Part shown: in pieces, positions 35,588 to 45,365 of the stretch
Layout: the number at the start of each line of letters is the position of its first letter
Numbering within the stretch: position 1 is the first letter of the stretch
Source: Oscheius sp. JU75
Taxonomy: Eukaryota > Nematoda > Chromadorea > Rhabditida > Rhabditidae
Direction: 5' to 3'
Assembly (NCBI GenBank): GCA_037178855.1
Contig: JASJZC010000006.1
Span: 1,116,001 to 1,180,000, forward strand
DNA: 64,000 nt
Notes under the pieces: generated by a model
The model's database searches: none
The model's input: the letters and a program-made list of their open reading frames with translations, nothing else
What the model was told of the DNA's origin: nothing
Translations under genes and position numbers: made by a program

Positions 35588-38564
35588 CTAGTGACTGAAA
35601 ACTACCATATAATCATCAATGTTTCTGATCACCTGAGCAATTAATGCTCGAAGAAAGTGGCGGGATTGTTTCCTCGTGACCGTTGACATGTGATTTGAGA
35701 GGCTGTTCACCATACGGAAAGAATATGAGATGAAAAATTCGACAGTCGACACAATTATGACTATTGCAATTACTGTTGTGATATAAACCAGATTTACGTA
35801 GGTTGATTGGGTTAAAGATGTGGCTATAGTTTGCTCAAGAAGAAGTCCTTCTCCTAGCTCTGGATACTGCAGAGAGAGGTTAATTTTTGTTATTTTCATG
35901 TCTTCCTGACTGGGAAACATGAAATACAGGACGGGAGACGGTCCGATCCCACAGACTGTGACTGACAAAGTGTAGAAAAGGTATTTGGACTTGTTTCTGA
36001 GCTTAAAACGATGAACGAAAATGTGATAGTAAACGTCATCATTATTGCTATCGAATCCACACGGAAGAACTTAGAGGTTCTTTTCAACGTGCTGGTCCTC
36101 TTCCGAATATTGTATCTCCTCCTTGAACGGCATTGGAAAAAGCTGAAAAGTTGTGATCAGGATCGGTAAAGTATGTAATAATGAGGGGAGGACTCCCTGG
36201 ATGACATAATATCAGACACTATCTTAGATGGTGACAAAAAGTTTAAGAGACTGAGAAGACTCGTGGCCGGACTGTTTGATGCGGCATGTGAAATTGGGGA
36301 AGAAAATGTCGAGTGGGACCGGGGACGGAATCATTGTTTCATCAATTAAAGCAAGTGGAAATGTGGTGAAGAAGGACGTCGAAAAGGAAGTGGAATAACA
36401 GGCCGACTGTGGTACACGTTCCTTAAAACAAAAAGTTGACCGCCATCAAAACTGAGCGGTTTTTTGAGCTGAAATATTAGATTTTGAATTTGTTGTGAAG
36501 TGGGTTTTCGATGACTCTGCTATCGCTGAGATATCTGCTCCGCTCACGTCTTATCACTCCTAGCTGCCCAGAAGAATGCTCTTACAACTCGCTTTTTTAC
36601 TCTTCACTGTCTCTTTAATTCATGCCAGTTGTCCAATCGGAACTGTTTATGATCCCAATTTTGGGCGGTATGGCGTTTAGAGGAAAATAGCTAGTTATTC
36701 TAGATGCTATGGCTACTTCTCAACGCCGTTGCCCTTCCTCGCAGCTGAGAAAAAGTGCAATTCCTTAGGTGGCAATCTTGTAGCTCCACAAAACGGCTTT
36801 GAAAACAGCTACGTGTCTGGACTTATAAGCGGAGCATCAAGCGTCCCCAAAAATACTTGGATTGGTGCCAATTTGCTCATGTCCTCATCTTGGGCCTGGA
36901 CTTACAATGTTCCGATGACCTACACAAATTGGGCCGTTCGTAATCCGTCTGTAGGTGATTGTGGACTGATGAGCGGTGCTGACTTTACTTGGGTGTAGGA
37001 ATTTTCGAAATTGGCAAAAAAACAAGTTTTCAGGTCAGTAGCATGCAGCACTGCCCTTCCTTTTGTCTGTTCTCTTGATCCGAAGGAGCAAAACCTGGAT
37101 AGCTGCGTTACAAAAAGTAATACTCTTACCGTGAACTTAGAGATTCTACTACTACTAATTTTTCTACTACGAACCTACTACTACTACTAATTTTTCACTA
37201 TAACTGTTAAGGCACTCCAAGGTCGACTACTAGTACTAAACCAACAACCCAGCCTGCTACTCTCTACCCACCAACGGATATCAGCAAAGCCGAATTCGAT
37301 ATGATTTTTGTTGCGGACTCTTCAGACAGTTTCAGTCCATATGAATACGAAGAGGTAAAGGTAGTACTAAGTTTATAAAACGAGAACAGACGCTTACACC
37401 AATTCGCCTAGCGTTCGAAAACATGACATTCAACAAATCTCGTATCATACTAGCTGCTTACGATCAGACTCCTAACTTTGTTGGTAGGCATGTATTCTTC
37501 ACTTCTTCTAGCTTTTAGTTTCTAACTTCAACAGCATTGTGGATTCTAACACTTACGCTTTGAATTGGATAGATCTAACGCTAATAGGATACACGGGCCA
37601 ATCTGGAAACAACATCGATGAGTAATTCATAAAGTGCTAGCAAGAAAACTCTTGAATTTAGCGTTCTCAACTACATCATTAACACAACAATTCCCGCAAC
37701 TCCGTTTAGACGAGATGTTCGAAAGGTCAGTGAGATAATAACTTCTCTAACATTTTTAAGGTCATTGTTTTCATTAGCTCTCTTGGCTGGGATATGGGTG
37801 GAATGAACGAAATGGGTTACAACAACCCTGCACAGAACATTGATAGATTAAAAGAGGTAGGGAATTATCCTTTGCTCAATTGTTATGCTCAGATGAATGT
37901 GGAATTCATTCCAATTGCCTATGGTGGCCAAGCGAATATGTTTCAACTGAGACAGTTTTCTTCGAAATGTCTGCAGTTGGCTCAGACCGTTGATGAGTTC
38001 AATAGAATCAGCCAGTATCTTGTGTATAATCTTGCTCAAAATACTATGCAATGCAATTAAATCAGTAAACAAATTTGTATTTTGTTTTTTCATCTGTGCT
38101 GTAAAACCAGCCCTACCGTCAGTTTTTATGCGTGCACCGCCACATTTTTCATGCAAAAGTTCAGTTTTTTTTCTAACTGTCAAGCTTTAAAAAAACAGTA
38201 ACTGACAGAAACACTTACCCATTATGAAGAAGATGAGGATGGAAAACTGAGCAAAAGTTGGTATATTGAACCAATCCAGTACTCCTCTCATGTAGAAGCC
38301 AATTGTTGGAGCCACCATTATTGGAGTCGTGAAAAATGTCATGCAGAGGTCACAAAACATTATCCTGAAGCCTTTTCAACGATTTCAAGCCAAAACTTAC
38401 ATAGTTATGTGAATGAGAAGCAATCTTTTGTACAGTTTACGCATAGAACCCGGGCTGTGTCTGTAGATGACATACAGGCTTAAAATTCCGATTGGAAGAT
38501 TAACAATAGTTATGGAATGAAGGGTGAGGAGATAGGCAGCGAGGTTCATTTTGCAATCTGACAT
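35588..38564 (-). CDS. Nematode serpentine chemoreceptor (srh/str-like), partial model
   Basis: N-terminal exons 38564-38401 and 38364-38219 join cleanly. They encode TM1-TM3 with the SRH-like layout (ITIVNLPIGILSLYVIYRHS, then LLLIHITMIMFCDLCMTFFT). A C-terminal exon runs from about 36060 to 35588: RFKLRNKSKYLFYTLSV, a hydrophobic helix near IAIVIIVSTVEFF, then MSTVTRKQSRHFLRALIAQV, the typical loop before TM6. An open stretch at about 36420-36225 (PLDIFFPNFTCRIKQ) may be an extracellular-loop exon. The role would be a chemosensory neuron GPCR (family knowledge). The middle join is not resolved, and a complete clec gene lies on + inside the gap, so this is either a nested arrangement or a split pseudogene. 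Confidence 0.5.
36576..38060 (+). CDS. Secreted C-type lectin with C-terminal vWA domain (clec family)
   Basis: Eight exons: 36576-36667, 36704-36994, 37034-37116, 37212-37354, 37390-37483, 37519-37621, 37662-37725, 37761-38060. All phases close, giving 389 aa. The signal peptide is MLLQLAFLLFTVSLIHA. The C-type lectin domain is about residues 19-150, with Cys at its ends, NTWIGANL and TWVSVACSTALPFVC. A Ser/Thr/Pro linker follows (STPRSTTSTKPTTQP). The vWA domain is about 185-389, with MIFVADSSDSFSPYEY (DxSxS MIDAS-like) and VIVFISSLGWDMGG. In C. elegans this architecture is common in secreted clec proteins induced in intestine and immunity. It is flanked by chemoreceptor exons on the other strand. 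The intron before exon 4 has CTACTACTA repeats. Confidence 0.85.
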
Positions 38565-38624
38565 GATAGCTGCCCTTGATAGAAGAGGTTAGCTGAAGAC
38601 TGTTGGTGTTAGAAGTTCACCTAG

Positions 38625-38816
38625 CTATGAAGGGAACATCGACAACGCGATCCCTGGTTATAGGGAAAACGACGGCCTGTCACCACAGGAATTTGCGAAC
38701 AGTGAAGGATACGACTACACTACGTATGTTTAAGGTGTTTGTTGAGCTCAAAACTATTTAGGCCTAACGACGACAACAATGAAAGTGAAGAAGATTTCCA
38801 AAAGCAAGGCGACTAA
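38625..38816 (+). CDS. Small NAIPGY-motif protein, 3' exons only
   Basis: Exons 38625-38723 and 38762-38816 join in phase. They encode YEGNIDNAIPGYRENDGLSP, then an acidic tail ending EEDFQKQGD and a stop. The motif GN-x-x-NAIPGY plus (P)Q(D/E)FA recurs in the gene at 39239-39772, so these are tandem paralogues of an unrecognised family. Upstream exons are not identified; the chemoreceptor start codon is only 60 bases away on the other strand. Confidence 0.4.
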
Positions 38817-38931
38817 TTTTGGGATGTATTTTTCTGAATAAATGATCAGAGACCGATCAGTGGCACTGTACTGTTTTCCTAGACGTTCATCTAAGGTCAA
38901 AACATTGCCTGTTATTGAGGAAGTTCATTGA

Positions 38932-38939
38932 TATATAAG
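38932..38939 (+). promoter_or_regulatory. TATA box TATATAAG
   Basis: TATATAAG lies 35 bases before the ATG at 38974, a plausible core promoter for the small secreted-peptide ORF. Confidence 0.4.
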
Positions 38940-38973
38940 TTTTTCTGGAAAAGGGAGATTTCCAACACAGAGG

Positions 38974-39103
38974 ATGCATTTCCTCCTGTCACTTCTTCTT
39001 GGAGCGTCTTCCGTGGCCAGTCTGACTGGTACTATTCCTCCTTGGAAAAAAAAACCTTCTGCTTGTAGGATTATATCGTTCTATGAAGTCACTTTGTCAC
39101 TAA
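38974..39103 (+). CDS. Possible small secreted peptide
   Basis: Exon 38974-39028 encodes a clear signal peptide (MHFLLSLLLGASSVASLTG). A 40-base intron follows, then a short exon 39069-39103 ending KSLCH and a stop, 29 aa in all. Either this is a tiny peptide or the second exon is misjudged and the real gene continues. TATA box at 38932. Confidence 0.35.
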
Positions 39104-39238
39104 GTGCACAAGCCCCAGACAGTGGTACTAATAACAGCTAAAGCCGTTGTAAACAGTCTCAATTTCTCTCCACCGCTATAAAATGAGGATCTGCAGTTTC
39201 ATATAGCATTTACGTTTTTGATCGGCAACATCTTCGTA

Positions 39239-39772
39239 ATGGAACAATTGGAGCTGAAGAAGTACGAAGTTAGTTACTTCAACTCAAAAATACATTTATG
39301 ATTTCAGCGCGAATTGGTTTTGAATGAAAAAGGTTCAGATAAAACCTGAGGTTAGCTACTCCGATTAAAAAAACACTCGCGATTTCAGGATGAACCGGAA
39401 AAGTCAGAAATAATGGAACAGAACAAAAAGAAGATTGATGTTGGTCTTTTTGACTTTGAAGAGCGGTCACGTTATCAGGGGGAACCCATCGGACGTAACA
39501 TGCCGGCCGCTCTGAAGGGCGATCTCAACGATCTTGGAGGAATCGCTCCTGGTTACAAAGGAAATTGCAAGAACGCGATTCCTGGTTACACAGGTCGCGA
39601 CGCCATCAGACCCCAAGATTTCGCACAAAACAAGATGCAGGAGATCGCCGATTGGCAGTATGAACTGAGATCTCTGTACTCTGCCAGTTTTCTCTTCTGT
39701 GATCCATATTTATTTTCTGTCCATGATAAAACTGTAATCAAAATTCTGTTCCCATATTGGGAAATACAATAA
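39239..39772 (+). CDS. NAIPGY-motif protein, about 137 aa
   Basis: Exon 39239-39268 (MEQLELKKYE) and exon 39389-39772 are in phase 0. A TATA-like CTATAAAA lies at 39175. The protein reads IDVGLFDFEERSRYQGEP, then GYKGNCKNAIPGYTG and RPQDFAQNKM. There is no signal peptide. The intervening 120 bases contain two near-copies of an intron-like unit (GTTAG...GATTTCAG) around a piece that would introduce a stop, so an internal exon/intron duplication is likely skipped. The residues after about 39690 may really be intron or UTR. The family is not recognised. Confidence 0.45.
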
Positions 39773-40565
39773 TAGCAAACATATCGTTCCTCCAACCCTG
39801 ACTCACAGATCGAACTGTTTCATCCTGCAGTTTGACTACACAACGTTACGTTATCGTAAAATTGCGTCATGAGGAAGCCCTGTCTCACTAGCTCGTCAGA
39901 TCTGACACCACACTGTCATCTTTTTCTTGGATTTTGACCCTATGGTTTCTGCTAGTCGTTACCAGATAAAATAATTGCATAATGGTGAATCAGGTGTCAA
40001 AAAACTGAAATAAACTGTTTGAACTCATTGTGAGAGGAAGTTTTTTGCTCTATATCTGAAACGAAAAAATCTTCAAACACTGCCGTAGCCTGTCACGGCA
40101 ACCTCCGTCTCTAAAAAGGAAGAAATGAAGTTTTAGATTAGAATATTCATTTGTCCAGATGGATCAAACATTGGTTATATACAATATGATGGGGAAAAAA
40201 ATTGGGGAGTAGCAGAGGGTTTCAGGAATTTTCTTACAGGAATAATATAGTTTGAAACACTCGAGGCTGTGCTTACATACCGGGACGTCTAGTAGAAACT
40301 CTGCTGTGAGAGCTAGGCTCCAATCACATCTAACTGGGTCGCAGAGAATCTACCCCCCTGCCGTAGTAGGTGCGCTATGAATTTATCGACATACGTGATA
40401 CTGGTCTTCTTCCAGAACAGAGGTAGAGGTCGTAAACCATTTACCCTTCAGAGCTGCGCTCCACCCTTTCTACGTGGGACAGGGACTATATATTAACCAA
40501 GAATTTCCTGTAAACCATGCTAAGGTGGGGGGTTTGAGAAGGGGAGATATCACAGGAAGGTCTTC
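39773..40565. other. No gene supported; 3' flank of LINE
   Basis: No protein-like frame. The right half (about 40300-40560) is the region just downstream of the LINE reverse-transcriptase stop and may be its 3' UTR. GTTTCA boxes are nearly absent here. Confidence 0.35.
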
Positions 40566-41727
40566 TTAATCCCTGATAGTCCTTGATAAAACTTCTGAAT
40601 GGAGAATTGCGTACTGGACTAAGCCAGCACGCCCTGAAACTATCCTCAAAGAAATATCATTCTCTTCTACAAGCCGTGATATTCTGTAAGTACAGGAATA
40701 TTTGTATTTTGAAGTGGACCTAACTGAGACCCTTTTAGGTAAAAGTTTGAACTGTGATGTACGTCCATTTGTAGGACATAAGATGTACAGATCAGATAAT
40801 AGAGTATGATTTACACCTAAAAGTATTTTTCGAGCAAAAAGGAGGTCATTGACTAGTCTTCTAGTCTGAAGAGGGCAAAGTTTAAAGCTACGTAGGCGAG
40901 AATCATAACTTGGCATATCTCTATATGACGCACCATGATGGTTTTTCAGCCAAAGAATTCGTGAAAAATCTCTTTGAACTTTTTCTATTGCGTTTACATC
41001 TTTTTTCAGATGAGGGCACCAAATTAAAGAACCAAATTCTAATCTTGATCTAACATAAGTAACAAAGAGCTTAGTTAGCAACTTTGGATCATTGGTTAGG
41101 AATATTCTGAAGATTCTAAACATAGTTATATTTGCAGATTTAACCATATGAACATACTGGGGTCTGAATGATAACGAACTGTCATAACGTATTCCTAAAT
41201 CGCGTACAGAATCTCTACTCTGGATGAGAAAACCATTTACATGATACAGATGCTTGAGGTTTTTAGAACTCAGATGCAAACGAATGTCTTATTTACAGCA
41301 ATATTCAGTTTTACCTTACTAAAGAACAACACTATGCTATCTATGGACCTCTGAGGTAAAAAGCTATACTCCAAACTACTTTGTTCATCGTATGACATAT
41401 AAAGTTTAACATCATCCGCAAATTGAGTAATCTTTACCTCACGTGGTAGGTTTGAGAATCGTATGATGTTTGCTACATAGAGATTGAATAGAATAGGACC
41501 AATAACACTCCCTTGAGGAACACCGGATTTTATAGAAAGCCAATCATTAAAGGAAGTGTTAAACTTAACACAAAACAAGCGATCAGCCAAGAAGAATTTT
41601 AGCCAACTGAATAAATTTCCTCTGATTCCATAGGTTTTCAATAATTCAAGAAGAATAGTGTGGTTAACTGTGTCAAAAGCCTTCATAACATCAAAGTACA
41701 CCACATCTACTGACTTTTTAGAACTCA
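40566..41727 (-). pseudogene. LINE reverse transcriptase, C-terminal part
   Basis: Contains VDVVYFDVMKAFDTVNH, GVPQGSVIGPILFNLY and the catalytic QFADDVKLY. After a frame break near 41275 comes the thumb-like segment with LGIRYDSSLSF and the final IRD stop. The N-terminal fingers region is missing at the junction with element 1. CR1/Jockey-type by motif. Confidence 0.8.
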
Positions 41728-44151
41728 CAAGGGAAGCCTTTCAACTTAAGTTGGACTTTGGCAACGAACAAGGTGCCATTCGATAGCTCTAAACATGGGT
41801 ATAACGGGGTGTATTGCCAAATTCGCTTTATCCCTCCCTGGTCCAATTTTTTTTTTTACTTTTTTTCGTCTTTTATCTCTAACTATGCTTTTTCTTTATG
41901 TTTGTTTTCACGACACAAACTTTTTAGTTTCCACATGAACCCATCTAAATTCCTCGGATTTCTGGTTGAAGAATTTGGGCTGGAAAAGGACACCGAATTG
42001 AGTCGAGATGAGCGTCGTCTGGCAAATCGATTGAAAGTCATTTTGCAAAGTTCTGTCACCAGCTCTATGACAATTGAAGAGGAAGATGAAGGTTAGTGAA
42101 GTGCTGGTGAATCTTTATTTTGTAGAGCTAAACATCTCCGAAGGATCCGACGATGAATACTGTGTAGAGGATGAAGGGACTCGTATGCCCAACCCAGTTG
42201 AAGATTCGCCTGGAACTGTCAGGTTCTCTGACAAGTTCCGAACTGTTGACGAAGTCCGATCGGCTGTTCTTTATTATCGCTCTGCCAAAACCGGAAGTCG
42301 TAGCCTGGAGGCGATGAGCAACAGATTCAAGTGGATTACTAACCTGAATCATCTCCAGAAGCTGCGACAATTCGAAGCTGCAGGTAAGATTACTTTTTTT
42401 AATCAATAAATCAGTTCAGATCTTGTGAAAGAAGACCGGAAAAAAGTTTTGGGCTTGCTGTCTGCTGAACTGTCTGATTGGGTCAAAGAGTCTATCTCTA
42501 AAGGCATCACTCTTCACAACATTGACCTCAAGCAAAAGAGCATCCTATTGAACTTGGCGAAGTATCATCTACCTGACTTCACAGCGTCCAACTCCTGGGT
42601 AGACTCTTTGAAAAAGGTTAGAATTCCCGCAACTTCTACGGTTTTTTTTTAGAAACATAACATCGTGAGTTGAAGAGTTACGAAGTTCATTAGCCGTGTT
42701 TCCTTCCGAAACTCTGCAGCGATCAAGGCCGCAGCTGATTCCTTCGTGGCTCAAGTCCGAAGTGATATTGTCGCCGCTAATTATATGCTGGATCACATCT
42801 GGAATGCTGACCAATCCGGATTCACCAAGGAACTCACGACTGCTAGAACTCTCGACATCAAAGGCAAGAGGAGTGTGGAACGCATCGTACAGACAGCTTC
42901 TGCTCTCACTCATTCTTACACTGTTTTTCCTATGATCAGTTGTAACGGGGTTTTGCGTGAGAAGCTGTATGTGGTGCTCCAGGAGCCTAATGGATTGTTC
43001 CCCAAGTTAGCGATCTTTTTAAGGTTAACAGTCTTTTTTATAGAAATGGCATCTTCCAAACCAAAAACCTTGTCGTCCGTGCCAATAAGACGCACATCAT
43101 GAACAAGGACCTCATGAGGGACTGGTTTGAGAATGTCGTTTTCGACTCTCCGCCAAACAAGATGTTGCTGTTGATCGATTCGTGGCCGTCATTCAAGGAT
43201 ACGGATCTGATCCATTCTCTTGTTCCACCTGGCATGGACTTTGAACTACGCCATATCCCTGGCGGAGCCACCTCTATGATCCAGCCACTCGATGTTTATG
43301 GTTTTTACCATGTGAAAAAGTTTGTCAAGAGAGTCACAAGTTTTGCTCTGGCAAATCAAATCGATTTCCAAATAGCAGCAAGGGATAATCTACTCAAGGT
43401 CAGTTTTTCCATCAAACAAAGTCATATTTCTGTCAGGTAATCTCTTTGACCCATCGACAATTCACTCATCACGCTTTCCATTCATTCTGGCAGTATAGTT
43501 GGTATGCGTCGGGCTACCAGGTTCTTCACCCTCCGCCTTTCAAAACCCCTGTTCAAATTTGTTTTCCAACTACCCCCAGATCTGTTCGATTCCAAATTGT
43601 AAAGGATTTGGTTTCATGCTTTGTCTCTTCTGTAACCAGTATTTTTGTTTCTCGCACTACATTATCCAATATCATTGGTGTTGAAGTGGATTCGTTCACA
43701 AAAACAAAGTTTTTCCTGTTGAAGTTGTTCAAACTAACTTGATTTCCAAAAAAGGCAATGCAGACATCTATTTAATGCCTTTCCAGGCCAAAGGGCGTCC
43801 GGCACCAGTTTCATAGTCAAAGTCAAAGCACATAGTCACAGATAAAAGACGAAAAAAAGTAAAAAAAAAATTCGTGCGGATCCGAACCAGCAAGTAATTG
43901 TATCCCAGCCCACCGCGCCCGCCACCATACTACGCTGCCATGATTTTGGATGCCTTCGAAGTCTATCACAGCGGGTCCTACGGCTTAGACGTCGAGATGA
44001 TACGGGGGCGCCATTTTTAAAAGTGTCATATCTCGGACCAGGGAGGGATTAAGCGAATTTGGCAATACACCCCGTTATACTCATGTTTAGAGCTATCGAA
44101 TGGCACCTTGTTCGTTGCCAAAGTCCAACTTAAGTTGAAAGGCTTCCCTTG
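41728..44151 (+). mobile_element. Tc4/Tc5-like DNA transposon, copy 1 (chimeric flanks)
   Basis: Ends CAAGGGAAGCC...GGCTTCCCTTG, with inverted repeats of about 120 bp; the right arm extends about 190 bp further than the left, which has a deletion. The flanking trinucleotides are TCA on the left and TTA on the right. Both fit TNA, and with their neighbours both fit CTNAG half-sites, but they differ. The host LINE lacks about 600 bp between the two flanks. The transposase inside is disrupted. Confidence 0.8.
41935..43684 (+). pseudogene. CENP-B/pogo-type DDE transposase (Tc5-like), disrupted
   Basis: Exons 41935-42091, 42126-42383, 42420-42616, 42653 to about 43003, about 43043-43398, then 43437 onward. 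It has a helix-turn-helix of CENP-B type (LPDFTASNSWVDSLKK) and a catalytic triad in NADQSGF, LLIDSWPSF and IQPLDVYGF. A C-terminal Cys/His cluster follows (CSIPNCKG, LCLFCNQYFCFSH). It has an in-frame TGA at 42671, where element 2 has CGA. A one-base deletion in a C-run near 43571 puts the Cys cluster out of frame; element 2 keeps that frame. Confidence 0.8.
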
Positions 44152-44154
44152 TTA

Positions 44155-44933
44155 GAAGCAAGTTTTACTTTTACGTACTGGTAAAGAGCTTTACCATAGA
44201 GATTTCTTAAAATCTTATCTTGTTTCTTAACAGAATAATCATACATAGCTTTAGTCAGCTTATGACTGACCCTCAAGTAAACATCACCAAGATGTGGTGT
44301 AGCCTCATTAAAAAGTCGGTCTCTTTTATAGAGCAATCTCCTAATATGCACAGGTAGGGTCTTAAGGGGGTCTTTTTTGAAACATGTAGGCGTAAATCTA
44401 TCGACTATGCATGTAACAATCGCACTAAACTTTGAATACAACTCATCGACATCTCTAAAATCTGAGAGTGAAGTTTCACAATCAATAATAGAAAGTTCGT
44501 TGTTTATACTGTCGAAATCTGCCCTTTTATAATTAGCAATGGGAAGGTCAATACCAGTTAATTCAGAAGATAAAACTACGTCAAATTTTATGACGCAATG
44601 ATCAGAAATTCCAATCGGGGCTAATTTTATAGTAGTAGAAACTACACAGTCTTCCGACGAACAAATCCAGTCAAGAATATTATTATTACTCGTAACGAAG
44701 TCTACGTTATTTTTTAAGATTAGGTTATTCAATAGATCGAAATAAACTAAGGCCCCAGGATTTCCTATGGGAATATTAAAATCACCAAGAACTACAGTAG
44801 AGGAAGGCCCACAACTAACCACGTCTTGAATGAATTCAATTAGATTGTCACAGTCAATAACTTTCGTGTTAGGAGGCCTATAGACCAAAACTAATCGAAT
44901 TCTGCTTAAATTGACAAAAAGATCAATTACCAA
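44155..44933 (-). pseudogene. LINE endonuclease fragment
   Basis: Exonuclease-endonuclease-phosphatase motifs LVYRPPNT, VLGDFNIP and ISDHCVIKFDV are present, followed by the linker typical of CR1 ORF2 (RLLYKRDRLFNEA). It ends at the Tc5-like element. The N-terminal catalytic part is missing. Confidence 0.75.
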
Positions 44934-45054
44934 AAAAGCAGTTAAGATTACATTGAGAAGCAGAAGTTATCAATGGTTTAAAGATTTTTTACTAACCTGC
45001 TGATAGTTGTCCCTCCTTCCTCGACGCTTCGTTACGTTGGCATAGGTCTGTTTG

Positions 45055-45362
45055 TTAGTAATCTAATGTTAGTAAGTTTGTCCTCTCTAGTCGAAGGGCG
45101 AATCCTTTGATACGATCATTGAGCGAGAGAGAGGGACGAATGAAGGTTCCCGATAAGTCCGGATGAAGATTCCCAAACAAATTCCTACCTTCATTTTTAG
45201 CCTGTTTGGCACAGATGCGAATTCTAGCCAGGACCTCCCTTTGTAAAGAAGAGGAGGGAAGAACGAGTTTGAGCAATCTAGAACCACCATTAGAGCCAAC
45301 CTTACCCATTCTGTAGAAGGAGGTCACTTGGAAGGGAAGATTGAGACTGTCGAAGATCCAAC
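45055..45362 (-). pseudogene. LINE ORF1, C-terminal part
   Basis: Reads on from 47690 across element 2: WIFDSLNLPFQ, VTSFYRMGKVGSNGGSRLLK, LQREVLARIRICAK, ending NLLTLDY and stop. The pattern (GKxxxxxxRLLKLVL...REVLARIR) is like the RNA-binding ORF1 of CR1/L1 elements. Confidence 0.6.
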
Positions 45363-45365
45363 TAA

